64,000 bases of DNA from positions 124,001 through 188,000 of the forward strand of contig NZ_JACVAC010000007.1 in NCBI RefSeq assembly GCF_014851685.1, given 5' to 3'. Below are positions 16,777 to 25,349 of the stretch, one piece after another (position 1 is the first letter of the stretch; each line of letters begins with the position of its first letter). The notes under the pieces are model-generated. The model did not search any database. It worked only from the letters and a program-made list of their open reading frames with translations, and was not told where the DNA came from. This DNA comes from Pseudomonas sp. PDM05 (GTDB lineage Bacteria > Pseudomonadota > Gammaproteobacteria > Pseudomonadales > Pseudomonadaceae). The position numbers and the translations under genes were made by a program.

Positions 16777-17741
16777 ACCGCCTGAGCGACACAGACGCAA
16801 TGGACATCGAAGAGATCGACTCTATCGACGCCCAAGCCGCCAGTTGGTTTACCCGCAACCGCAACGACCCCGACCGTACCGAGCGCAAGGCCTTTGCCGC
16901 CTGGCAGGCCGAGCCTGCACATGCCCGCGCCTATGCCGAGTTCGAGCAACTGTGGGCCGACCTGGCCCAATTGCAGCAACTGAACAAACCCGTGGCGCTG
17001 CCCAAGCGCAAAGCGCCGATGTGGCGCCCGGCTCTGGCGGTGGCCGCCGCGTTGGTCTGCGCCGTGCTGGCCAACAGGATCGACACGCCACGCGAGCTTT
17101 TTCACACCCAGGTTGCCGCCCACGCCAAGGGCATGCGCACCTTGAACCTGCCCGATGGCAGCACCTTGTATGTAAACGCCAACACCCGCGTGCGCGTGGA
17201 TTTCAGCGCCTACCAGCGCATTCTTCACCTGGACAAAGGCCAGTTGTACATAGAGGTCGCGCCTGACAAGGAACGTCCACTGTTCGTACAAGCCGGCGCA
17301 GCGAATGTACGGGTGGTTGGCACCGGTTTTGACGTGCGCCGCAGCCAGCAGCAACTGGTGGTCAGCGTCGCCCATGGCCAGGTCGCCTTCGCACCCGATG
17401 CCAAAAGCCCCGTCGCACTGCTCGGAGGCCAACAACGCGCCACCTTCAACTACGCCAAGGGCACCCTGCAGCAGCAAAGCCTCAACGGCGAAGAAGTCGC
17501 CGACTGGCGCAGCGGGCACCTGGCATTTCGCAATCGCGAGCTGGCCAGCCTGATCGACGAACTGGGCCTTTACCGCCCGCAAGCCCCGATGCAGGTCAGC
17601 CATGCCGTGGCGCAACTGAAGGTCTCGGGCAACCTCGACGTAAACGATCCGGACGCCCTGCTCAGCGCCCTCCCGGCCCTGCTGCCGGTAAAAACCGTGA
17701 CCTCAGCCGATGGCATCATCAGGATCGAAGCAAGCAAATAA
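16773..17741 (+). CDS. FecR-family anti-sigma regulator
   Basis: The 322-aa protein has a cytoplasmic DUF4880 anti-sigma region (QAASWFTRNRNDPDRTERKA, around 20-60) and one membrane helix at about 84-101. A periplasmic FecR domain (GMRTLNLPDGSTLYVNANTR, VAHGQVAF) follows. The C-terminal STN-like tail (about 245-322) contacts the receptor's signalling domain. I chose ATG 16773 because it overlaps the fecI stop and gives a standard N-terminus; an in-frame extension upstream is an artefact of fecI sequence. Confidence 0.9.
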   Translation: MNRLSDTDAMDIEEIDSIDAQAASWFTRNRNDPDRTERKAFAAWQAEPAHARAYAEFEQLWADLAQLQQLNKPVALPKRKAPMWRPALAVAAALVCAVLANRIDTPRELFHTQVAAHAKGMRTLNLPDGSTLYVNANTRVRVDFSAYQRILHLDKGQLYIEVAPDKERPLFVQAGAANVRVVGTGFDVRRSQQQLVVSVAHGQVAFAPDAKSPVALLGGQQRATFNYAKGTLQQQSLNGEEVADWRSGHLAFRNRELASLIDELGLYRPQAPMQVSHAVAQLKVSGNLDVNDPDALLSALPALLPVKTVTSADGIIRIEASK

Positions 17742-17750
17742 CACCTATTT

Positions 17751-17769
17751 GAGAATATTTTTCATTCGC
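17751..17769 (+). promoter_or_regulatory. Candidate Fur-like site before the TonB receptor
   Basis: GAGAATATTTTTCATTCGC matches roughly 12 of 19 positions of the Fur consensus. It is followed by an inverted repeat CAGGT/ACCTG at 17769-17790 and a GTC, where a FecI-type promoter could lie. The receptor ATG is 90 bases on. Suggestive only. Confidence 0.3.
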
Positions 17770-17858
17770 AGGTGTGGATTTATTTACCTGCCCCGTCTCC
17801 CTCCGGTCTGCATTTGATACGCACACCTTTTGGCTAGTTAGCCGCACCGGGGGATTTC

Positions 17859-20432
17859 ATGTTTCGCGCGCCTTGCCACGCTTCGCACCTGTTTCTTCGA
17901 CCGACCCTCATCGCCAGTTGCCTGGCGTTCAGCCTCAGCGCCCAGGCGGATTCGCTCAGGCTGCAACTGCCCGCCCAGGCGCTGGCCACGTCTCTGAGCC
18001 AAGTGGCGCAGCAGGCTAAAATCCAGCTGCTGTTCGATGAAACGCTGCTCAAGAACGTGCAGGCGCCAGCGCTCGACGGCGACTTCACCCCGGAAGTGGC
18101 CATTCGCACCCTGCTCAAAAACGGTGAATTTACCCTGATCAGGGTCGGCAGCACCTACGTGGTCAAGCCCGAAGACCCCAAGACCACCAACAGCGGCGCC
18201 GTGCAACTGGATGCCCTGAGCGTGATCGGCACCGGCAACAAGGTCGACTCCACCACCGTCGGCCGCTCAACCCTGCGCCAGGCCGACATCGACCGCTACC
18301 AGCCCAACAACATCCCATCGCTGTTGCAGACCCTGCCTGGCGTGTTCATGGGCGGCTCGTCCAAGCCGGGCGGGCAGACCATCAACATTCGCGGCTTCGG
18401 CGAGGCCGAAGACGTACCGATGTCGGTGGATGGCGCGACCAAGAGCGGTTTTGAGCGCTACCAGCAAGGCACGGTGTTTATCGAGCCCGAGCTGATCAAG
18501 AGCGTCGAAGTGGAGAAAGGCCCCTACTCGGCCTTCACCGGCAACGGCGGCTTTGGCGGCTCGATCATCATGGAAACCAAGGACGCCCCCGACCTGCTGG
18601 AAGACGGCCGCGACGCCGGCGCCATGCTCAAGTACGGCTACGCCAGCAACGACCACGAGCAGGTCTATAGCTCAGCCGTCTACGGCCGCACCGACGACGG
18701 CCGCTTCGATGCGCTCGCCTACCTGACCCAGCGCGACGGCGGCGACATGAAACTGGCCGGCACCCCGCCCGATCCCGACAACAAGTTCCCGATCAACCCC
18801 AAGCGCCTGCCCAACAGCGCCCAGGATGTGGACGGCAAGCTGTTCAAGGTCAACGCGCACTTCACCGATGAACACAGCATGGGGTTGTCGTACTCGCGCG
18901 CGAGCAGCGAGCGCTGGACGCCGTTCTCGGCCAAAAGCTATCCCACACCGCCGCTGCAATCGGCCATCGACCGCTATGGCTACGAGGGCGCACTGAAGCG
19001 CTTCCTGGCCAACCGCACCACCGTCGACACCACCTACTCCGGCAAGTACCTCTACCAGCCGCTGGACAACCCGCTGATCGACTTGAAGCTCAGCTACTCG
19101 GTGTCCCGCACCGACCAGACCGACGAGCGCAACGAGGACGCCTCGTTCAGCCTGGCCACCGGCGGGCGCAAGATGGACACGGCCTACGGCGACAAGATCC
19201 TGGAGTTGCGCAACACCAGCCTGTTCAACACCGGGCCGCTGGAACACGCGCTGACCACCGGCGTGCAGATCCGCAAGCACAAGCGTGAAACCGAAAGCTG
19301 GATGCCGGGCGCCACCTACAACACCGCCAAGTACAACTACGGGCATTTCCAGCCGTACTTCATGCCCCACGGCAAAGTCGACACCCATTCGTTCTACGTG
19401 CAGGACGCGGTGACGATCGGCGACGTGACCATCACCCCGTCCCTGCGCTATGACCATGTGCGCAACCGCGGCGAAGCCAACGACGCACCGTACTACAGCA
19501 ACCCCGATCCCAGCATCGGCCACGACTACAGCGACAAAACCTACACAGGTTGGTCGCCGCGCCTGGCCGCCTACTGGGCCATCACCCCGGATGTGGCGAT
19601 GTTCGCCAGCTGGAACAAAACCTGGCGCGCCCCGGTGATCGACGAACAATACGAAGTGCAAGGCCTCGGCAGCCGCACGTCCACCAGCCTCAACCTCAAG
19701 CCGGAGCGCATCACGGCGATCACGGCGGGTAACGTCACCAACTTCTCCAACCTCATCGGCCATGGCGACAACCTGCAACTGCGCACCACGCTGTTCCATA
19801 ACCGCATCGAAGACGAAATCTTCAAGGCCACGGGCATCGGCTGCGACCGGCAAAACAGCGTGTCCGGCACCATCGACAGCGTCTGCACCAGCGCCGACAT
19901 GGCGGCCAAGACCAACTACCGCAACGTCGGTGGCATGACCATCAAGGGCTTCGAGCTGGAAGCCTATTACGACTCGACTTACGTGTTCGGCTCGGTGACC
20001 TACTCCTGGGCCACCGGCAAACGCGACAACCCCTACACCAACCCGTGGGCCACCAGCACCCACGTGTACGCGCGAGATATTCCACCGGCCAAATGGGTGC
20101 TGATGATGGGCAACAAGATCCCGGCGTGGGACGCGCAGGTCGGCTGGACCGCGCAGTTCGTGCGCAAGACCGACCGCCTGCCCAGCGACAAATACTCCAG
20201 CGGCTTCAACAGCAGCGTGGGCGACACGTTCTACGACCAATACGCCAACGACGACTACGCCAGCATGGGCCTGTTCGCCAACTGGAAGCCGCAGCAAGCC
20301 GGCCTGAAAGGCACCGAGGTCAACTTCACCGTCGATAACCTGCTCAACAACAACTACCGCCCGGCACTCAGCGGCGACCGCGCCTACAGCGAAGGGCGCA
20401 ACGCGAAGATCAGCGTTACGCGGTTCTTCTAA
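17859..20432 (+). CDS. TonB-dependent receptor with signalling (STN) domain, heme/hemoglobin-receptor-like
   Basis: The 857-aa outer-membrane receptor has a signal peptide ending near AQA (residue 30) and an STN domain (about 33-105). A plug follows (INIRGFGEAEDVPMSVDGA, GPYSAFTGNGGFGGSI), then a 22-strand barrel ending in ITRFF-like VTRFF. Barrel motifs SWNKTWRAPVIDEQYE and LNLKPERITA correspond to the FRAP and NPNL boxes of heme/hemoglobin receptors such as HasR. With fecI-fecR directly upstream it forms a transducer system. No hemophore (hasA) or HasDE exporter follows, so the ligand may be heme or hemoglobin taken directly, or something else. Confidence 0.88.
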   Translation: MFRAPCHASHLFLRPTLIASCLAFSLSAQADSLRLQLPAQALATSLSQVAQQAKIQLLFDETLLKNVQAPALDGDFTPEVAIRTLLKNGEFTLIRVGSTYVVKPEDPKTTNSGAVQLDALSVIGTGNKVDSTTVGRSTLRQADIDRYQPNNIPSLLQTLPGVFMGGSSKPGGQTINIRGFGEAEDVPMSVDGATKSGFERYQQGTVFIEPELIKSVEVEKGPYSAFTGNGGFGGSIIMETKDAPDLLEDGRDAGAMLKYGYASNDHEQVYSSAVYGRTDDGRFDALAYLTQRDGGDMKLAGTPPDPDNKFPINPKRLPNSAQDVDGKLFKVNAHFTDEHSMGLSYSRASSERWTPFSAKSYPTPPLQSAIDRYGYEGALKRFLANRTTVDTTYSGKYLYQPLDNPLIDLKLSYSVSRTDQTDERNEDASFSLATGGRKMDTAYGDKILELRNTSLFNTGPLEHALTTGVQIRKHKRETESWMPGATYNTAKYNYGHFQPYFMPHGKVDTHSFYVQDAVTIGDVTITPSLRYDHVRNRGEANDAPYYSNPDPSIGHDYSDKTYTGWSPRLAAYWAITPDVAMFASWNKTWRAPVIDEQYEVQGLGSRTSTSLNLKPERITAITAGNVTNFSNLIGHGDNLQLRTTLFHNRIEDEIFKATGIGCDRQNSVSGTIDSVCTSADMAAKTNYRNVGGMTIKGFELEAYYDSTYVFGSVTYSWATGKRDNPYTNPWATSTHVYARDIPPAKWVLMMGNKIPAWDAQVGWTAQFVRKTDRLPSDKYSSGFNSSVGDTFYDQYANDDYASMGLFANWKPQQAGLKGTEVNFTVDNLLNNNYRPALSGDRAYSEGRNAKISVTRFF

Positions 20433-20464
20433 CCGAGCGAGCCGGTCGAGTGGGAGCTGGCTTT

Positions 20465-20551
20465 TGTGGGAGCTGGCTTGCCTGCGATAGCATCACCTCG
20501 GTGCAACAGGCATACCGAGGTGCCTGCATCGCGGGCAAGCCCGGCTCCCAC
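20465..20551. repeat. REPIN-like element, GAGCTGGCTTG class
   Basis: Begins TGTGGGAGCTGGCTTGCCTG and ends with its imperfect complement (GGGCAAGCCCGGCTCCCAC). An extra partial head, GTGGGAGCTGGCT, lies just before it at 20450-20462. It sits 3' of the TonB receptor. Confidence 0.8.
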
Positions 20552-20694
20552 CCAAGCCCAGTTCCCTACACAAACCCGGTTCCTCCAGCATGCAACTGTA
20601 CGGATAAATCCGCACCCAGCTGTAGGCCCTTGATCGGCGGGGGTTGTGGCTAGATGGGCTTCCCTTGAAGCCCTATCGATTTCGGTCCCACTCC

Positions 20695-21594
20695 ATGAGC
20701 TCGCGCGAAAACACCGGCATGGCCCTTGGCCTGCTGGGCGTCATCATCTTCAGTCTGACCCTGCCCTTCACCCGCATCGTGGTGCAGGAAATCCACCCGT
20801 TGCTCAACGGCCTCGGCCGTGCGTTGTTCGCGGCGATCCCGGCGGCAGCGTTGTTGCTGTGGCGCCGTGAACAGTGGCCGAGCTGGCGCCAGGTGCGCGG
20901 GCTGTGCCTGGTGATTGCCGGGGTGATCCTGGGCTTTCCGGTGCTGTCGGCGTGGGCCATGCAAACCCTGCCGGCGTCCCACGGCGCGCTGGTCAACGGC
21001 CTGCAACCGCTGTGTGTGGCGCTGTATGCGGCGTGGCTGTCCCACGAGCGGCCGTCAAAAGCCTTCTGGGCCTGCGCGGCGCTGGGCAGTGGGCTGGTGT
21101 TGAGTTATGCATTGATCACCGGCGCGGGCAGTATCCAGGCGGGCGACTTGCTGATGCTCGGCGCCATCGCCGTGGGCGGCCTCGGGTATGCCGAAGGTGG
21201 CCGCCTGGCCAAGGAGATGGGCGGCTGGCAGGTGATCTGCTGGGCGCTGGTGCTGTCGACGCCGCTGTTGATCGGCCCGGTGTGGTACTTGGCGGCGCAG
21301 CATCAAGGCGCGGTGTCGATGCGTGCGTGGTGGGCGTTTGGGTATGTGTCGCTGTTCTCGCAGTTCCTGGGGTTCTTCGCCTGGTACGCCGGGTTGGCCA
21401 TGGGCGGCATTGCGCGGGTCAGCCAGATTCAGCTGTTGCAGATCTTCTTCACCATCGCGTTTTCGGCATTGTTCTTTGGCGAACACATTGAGCCGATTAC
21501 CTGGGTGTTTGCCTGTGGGGTGATTGTGACGGTGATGCTGGGGCGCAAGACTTCGGTGCAGCCTGCGCCTGCTCTCAAGCCAGACACGGTCTAA
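20695..21594 (+). CDS. EamA/DMT-family transporter
   Basis: This 299-aa inner-membrane protein has ten hydrophobic segments in two EamA repeats (LLGVIIFSLTLPFTRIVV at the start; LLMLGAIAVGGLGYAEGG opening the second half). Such proteins usually export metabolites or amino acids. The frame is open to 20644, but ATG 20695 (MSSRENTGMALG) puts helix 1 at the usual place; no strong ribosome site is visible. It is followed directly by a REPIN-like element and has no clear operon partner. Confidence 0.82.
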   Translation: MSSRENTGMALGLLGVIIFSLTLPFTRIVVQEIHPLLNGLGRALFAAIPAAALLLWRREQWPSWRQVRGLCLVIAGVILGFPVLSAWAMQTLPASHGALVNGLQPLCVALYAAWLSHERPSKAFWACAALGSGLVLSYALITGAGSIQAGDLLMLGAIAVGGLGYAEGGRLAKEMGGWQVICWALVLSTPLLIGPVWYLAAQHQGAVSMRAWWAFGYVSLFSQFLGFFAWYAGLAMGGIARVSQIQLLQIFFTIAFSALFFGEHIEPITWVFACGVIVTVMLGRKTSVQPAPALKPDTV

Positions 21595-21684
21595 ATGTGG
21601 GAGCGGGCTTGCTCGCGAATGCGGTGTGTCAGTCACACATTTTTAAACTGATCCACCGCGTTCGCGAGCAAGCCCGCTCCCACA
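21595..21684. repeat. REPIN-like element, GAGCGGGCTTG class
   Basis: ATGTGGGAGCGGGCTTGCTC is answered by GAGCAAGCCCGCTCCCACA about 50 bases later, with inner GCGAATGCGG / CCGCGTTCGC also pairing. A further truncated copy (CCCACTCCCACA) lies at 21689-21700. It lies in the gap between two convergent genes. Confidence 0.85.
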
Positions 21685-21712
21685 CAAGCCCACTCCCACA
21701 GGGGATAGCTGT

Positions 21713-22921
21713 TCAGTTCAGGTAGCCATCCGCACGCAGCAGGGTTTCCAGGCAGTGTTCGGTGATGTGGTAGAACGCCTTCAGCTCCTGGATTTTTTCC
21801 AGCAACTGCGCGTTATCCAGCGGCTGCTCACGCTTGACCGCCAGAATCATCTTGTTTTTGTTGGTGTGATCCAACGAGATGAATTCAAACACCTTGGTTT
21901 CATACCCGCACGCTTCGAGGAACAACGCACGCAAGCTGTCGGTCACCATCTCGGCCTGCTGTCCCAGGTGCAAGCCGTATTGCAGCATCGGCTTCAACAG
22001 CGCCGGGCTCTGGATCTGCAGGCGGATCTGCTTGTGGCAGCACGGCGAGCACATGATGATCGACGCGCCGGAACGGATGCCGGTGTGGATCGCATAGTCG
22101 GTGGCGATGTCGCAGGCGTGCAGGGCGATCATCACGTCCAGTTCGCTCGGCGCCACGCTGCGCACATCGCCACATTTGAACACCAGCCCCGGATGTTCAA
22201 GGCGCGCGGCGGCGCTGTTGCACAACGTCACCATGTCTTCGCGCAACTCGACGCCCGTCACCTCGCCTTCGGCCTTGAGGGTGTTGCGCAGGTAATCGTG
22301 GATGGCGAAGGTCAGGTAACCCTTGCCCGAGCCGAAATCGGCGACGCGCACCGGGCGGTCCAGTTTGAGCGGTGAGCTGGTCAGCGCATGGCTGAACACT
22401 TCGATGAACTTGTTGATCTGCTTCCACTTGCGCGACATCGACGGGATCAGCGCCTGCTTGGCGTCGGTCACGCCCAGGTCAGCGAGGAATGGCCGGCTGA
22501 GGTCGAGGAAGCGATTCTTCTCACGGTTGTGCTCGGCGCTCGGCGCCTCGCGCAGTTGCTGCGGCTTGCTTTTGAACAGCGAGCTTTTGTTCTTCTTGCT
22601 GTATTCCAGCTGGGCTTCGTCGGTCAACGACAGTAAGTGCGCGTTCTTGAACTGCGCCGGCAGCAGCGCGGCAATCGTCGCCACGCCCTCGGCCACGGGG
22701 AAGTTCTTGGTGATGTCGCGGGTTTTATAGCGATAGACGAAGGACAGGCACGCCTGCTCCTTGACCGTCACCGCCTTGATGATCAGGCGCTGCAACTCGG
22801 CTTCGTCACCGACGTACTTGGCCAGCACCAGCTTGATAAAGGCGTTCTGCGTGAGGCTTGTGCCGAGCAGTTCGATGAACTGGGCGTGGTGGTCGCTGAC
22901 AGGTTGAGCGGTGACAGACAT
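21713..22921 (-). CDS. Class I SAM-dependent methyltransferase
   Basis: The 402-aa protein has a C-terminal Rossmann methyltransferase (motif I VADFGSGKGYLTFAIHDYL; later VMIALHACDIATDYAI and SIIMCSPCCHKQI). The CSPCCHK cysteine cluster and the N-terminal 150 residues fit the PF13679-type methyltransferases, which may act on RNA or protein; the substrate is unknown. The ATG at 22921 is preceded by GAGG; an in-frame TTG two codons earlier is less likely. Single gene, flanked by REPIN-like elements on both sides. Confidence 0.82.
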   Translation of the reverse strand: MSVTAQPVSDHHAQFIELLGTSLTQNAFIKLVLAKYVGDEAELQRLIIKAVTVKEQACLSFVYRYKTRDITKNFPVAEGVATIAALLPAQFKNAHLLSLTDEAQLEYSKKNKSSLFKSKPQQLREAPSAEHNREKNRFLDLSRPFLADLGVTDAKQALIPSMSRKWKQINKFIEVFSHALTSSPLKLDRPVRVADFGSGKGYLTFAIHDYLRNTLKAEGEVTGVELREDMVTLCNSAAARLEHPGLVFKCGDVRSVAPSELDVMIALHACDIATDYAIHTGIRSGASIIMCSPCCHKQIRLQIQSPALLKPMLQYGLHLGQQAEMVTDSLRALFLEACGYETKVFEFISLDHTNKNKMILAVKREQPLDNAQLLEKIQELKAFYHITEHCLETLLRADGYLN

Positions 22922-23029
22922 GAACAAAAACGCCTCGGGCTGGGAATGCCGGGCATTTTAGGGGGGACGGGGCTTCAGGGCACGGGGTTATTTGACTAAC
23001 GGTAATTGTATTGCCGACACAACACCCAA

Positions 23030-23122
23030 TGTGGGAGCGGGCTTGCTCGCGAATGCGGTGGATCAGACAATGAATCTGTTGACTGACACACCGCATTCGC
23101 GAGCAAGCCCGCTCCCACATTT
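23030..23122. repeat. REPIN-like element, GAGCGGGCTTG class
   Basis: TGTGGGAGCGGGCTTGCTCG head and CGAGCAAGCCCGCTCCCACA tail, with inner GCGAATGCGGTG pairing to CACCGCATTCGC. It abuts the stop codon of the TPM gene at 23123. Confidence 0.85.
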
Positions 23123-23740
23123 TTAGTTGAGCACGATCAGGCGATTGGGCAATTCATTGCGGGTTTGCGTCACCGGCACATGCACCTTCAACAACTCACC
23201 ACACGCTTCGATGCAGTCGATAAAGCCCGCCAGCGTCTGCCCCTGCTTCACCTGTTGGGTAAACGCCTGCACGATGGCATTCCAGCTGCTGTCATCCAGG
23301 CGCTTGGAAATCCCGTCATCCACCAGGATCTCCACATACCGCTCCGCCTCGCTGACAAAAATCAGCACGCCGGTGCTGCCCAGGGTGTGGTGCAGGTTCT
23401 GCTCCAGGAACTGTCGGCGCGCCAGGTTGGATGCGCGCCAATGGCGCACCGAACGCGGGATCAAGCGCGTGGTGACCTTGGGCAAGCGGAACACCAGGCA
23501 CAACACGATGAACGTCGCCCACTGCGCCAGCAGCAAGGTGTACATGGTCATGTAGCCCGACAGGTAATGCACCACGCCGGGCACCACCAGCGCGATCAGA
23601 CTGGCCCACAACAGCGGGATGTAGGCGTAATCGTCGGCGCGGGCCGCCAGTACCGTCACCAGTTCCGCGTCGGTGGTTTTCTCCACGCGGGCGATGGCTT
23701 CGGCGACTTGGCGCTGCTCGTGTTCAGTCAGTAATGCCAT
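23123..23740 (-). CDS. TPM-domain protein (second of pair)
   Basis: The 205-aa protein carries a TPM (TLP18.3/Psb32/MOLO-1) fold in which the domain is interrupted by two membrane helices at about 40-60 and 65-83 (YIPLLWASLIALVVPGVV; MYTLLLAQWATFIVLCL). TPM motifs are TTDAELVTVLAARADD and GVLIFVSEAERYVEILVDDG. The frame runs on upstream into the glycine-rich region of the neighbour on another frame; ATG 23740 (MALLTEHEQ) is the sensible start. It lies 28 bases after the first TPM gene, and lemA comes before both, as in many bacteria. Its role is unknown, perhaps membrane protein quality control. Confidence 0.83.
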   Translation of the reverse strand: MALLTEHEQRQVAEAIARVEKTTDAELVTVLAARADDYAYIPLLWASLIALVVPGVVHYLSGYMTMYTLLLAQWATFIVLCLVFRLPKVTTRLIPRSVRHWRASNLARRQFLEQNLHHTLGSTGVLIFVSEAERYVEILVDDGISKRLDDSSWNAIVQAFTQQVKQGQTLAGFIDCIEACGELLKVHVPVTQTRNELPNRLIVLN

Positions 23741-23768
23741 GGTTATCGTTGCTCTCTCATTATTATCA

Positions 23769-24500
23769 TCACCAGCCGCCCGAAGCCCCACCGCCGCCGA
23801 AACCACCACCGCCGCCACGGAAACCGCCGCCACCACCGCCGCCACCACCACGGCCGCTGCTGCTGAGAATCGCCAGCAGAATCGCGCCCACCGGCAGGCC
23901 CAGGCGATTGCACAACCACAACACGCCGATCAGCAGGATAAATAAGCCAATGGAAAACCCGGGATTATCCTTGGCAAAGTTGGCATCCGCCACATGCGCC
24001 GGCACGGCCAGCGGTTCGCCGCCCACCACCTGCAGCATCGCCGCCACGCCGTCGCTGATGCCCTGGCTGAAGTTACCAGCCTTGAACTTCGGTGCGATCA
24101 CCTGGTTGATGATCACCCACGCTTGCGCATCGGTGAGCACACCTTCCAGGCCGTAGCCGACTTCGATGCGCAATTTGCGCTCATCGCGGGCGACGATCAG
24201 CAGTGCGCCGTTGTCCTTGCCCTTCTGGCCGATGCCCCAGTGGCGGCCCAATTGGTAACCGAAGTCTTCAATGGGCACGCCTTGCAGGTCGGGCACGGTG
24301 ACCACCACGATCTGGTCGCCCGAGGTCTGCTCCAGCGCCTGCAATTGCTGGGTCAGCCTCTCGCGCGTGGGCGCGTCGAGCATCTGGGCGTTATCGACCA
24401 CCCGCCCGGTCAGCGCCGGGAATGTCAGCGCCGCCTGGGCCGCGCCCACGCAAGCCAACAGCCACAGCGCCAGGCCTATCCTTAGTAAACGCATCGACAC
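23769..24500 (-). CDS. TPM-domain membrane protein with Gly-rich tail, YgcG family
   Basis: This 243-aa protein has a signal peptide (LALWLLACVGAAQAA) and a periplasmic TPM domain (LTGRVVDNAQMLDAPTRERL, IVVVTVPDLQGVPIEDFGYQLGRHWGIGQK, RKLRIEVGYGLEGVLTDAQA). A membrane helix follows at about 180-215, then a C-terminal glycine-rich stretch (GRGGGGGGGGGFRGGGGG) ending GASGGW. The arrangement is that of YgcG proteins. It is the middle gene of lemA-TPM-TPM, 12 bases after lemA. Confidence 0.88.
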   Translation of the reverse strand: MSMRLLRIGLALWLLACVGAAQAALTFPALTGRVVDNAQMLDAPTRERLTQQLQALEQTSGDQIVVVTVPDLQGVPIEDFGYQLGRHWGIGQKGKDNGALLIVARDERKLRIEVGYGLEGVLTDAQAWVIINQVIAPKFKAGNFSQGISDGVAAMLQVVGGEPLAVPAHVADANFAKDNPGFSIGLFILLIGVLWLCNRLGLPVGAILLAILSSSGRGGGGGGGGGFRGGGGGFGGGGASGGW

Positions 24501-24512
24501 CTCAGTGCAGCT

Positions 24513-25124
24513 TTACTTGAACTTCACTTGCGGCGCTTTATCGGCGTCGGCGCTGGTGGCTTCAAACGAGGCGCGGATCGGCAAGTCGCTGTACATCACG
24601 CTGTGCCACAGCCGGCCCGGGAAGGTGCGGATCTCAGTGTTGTAGGCCTGCACCGCCTGGATAAAGTCGCGGCGCGCCACGGCGATGCGGTTTTCGGTGC
24701 CTTCAAGCTGGGATTGCAGGGCCAGGAAGTTCTGGTTGGCCTTGAGGTCCGGATAGCGCTCGGACACCACCATCAGGCGGCTGAGGGCGCCGCTCAAACC
24801 GTCCTGGGCTTGCTGGAACTGCTTGAGTTTTTCCGGGTTGTCGAGGGTGCTGGCATCCACCTGGATCGAGGTGGCCTTGGCCCGCGCTTCGATCACCGCG
24901 GTGAGGGTGTCCTGCTCATGGGCGGCGTAGCCCTTGACCACTTCCACCAGGTTGGGGATCAGGTCGGCACGCCGTTGGTACTGGTTCTGCACCTGGCCCC
25001 AGGCGGCTTTGGCCTGTTCGTCCAGTGTCGGAATATTGTTGATGCCGCAACCGCTGAGCACGCTGCTGATCAATAACAATGCCGCGGCTTTCAAGCCCCA
25101 GCGGTAACCCTGTGCTGCTTGCAT
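24513..25124 (-). CDS. lemA: LemA family lipoprotein
   Basis: The 203-aa protein has a lipoprotein signal with lipobox LSGCG and the LemA motif ADLIPNLVEVVKGYAAHEQDTL followed by long helices (ALSRLMVVSERYPDLKANQNF). AGGAGA precedes the ATG at 25124; the frame upstream of it is not needed. LemA proteins are membrane-anchored coiled coils of unknown function, commonly paired with TPM genes as here. Confidence 0.9.
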   Translation of the reverse strand: MQAAQGYRWGLKAAALLLISSVLSGCGINNIPTLDEQAKAAWGQVQNQYQRRADLIPNLVEVVKGYAAHEQDTLTAVIEARAKATSIQVDASTLDNPEKLKQFQQAQDGLSGALSRLMVVSERYPDLKANQNFLALQSQLEGTENRIAVARRDFIQAVQAYNTEIRTFPGRLWHSVMYSDLPIRASFEATSADADKAPQVKFK

Positions 25125-25349
25125 GGTGTTTCTCCTGGCGAACTTTGATGGAATTTGGCAACCGTGAGGCATAATCCGCTACCACGACTGGATTGCATCG
25201 AATCAATCAGCTAAAAAGATGCCCACCGCAAACAAGAGTTCCGAAGTGTGCGGCATTTGTCGGTATAACACTCGAACAACAACGTACGCTCCCCACATTT
25301 TGGCAGAACAGCGCATTTTCGCTGTGCAGTGAGCCGAAAAAGGATATTC

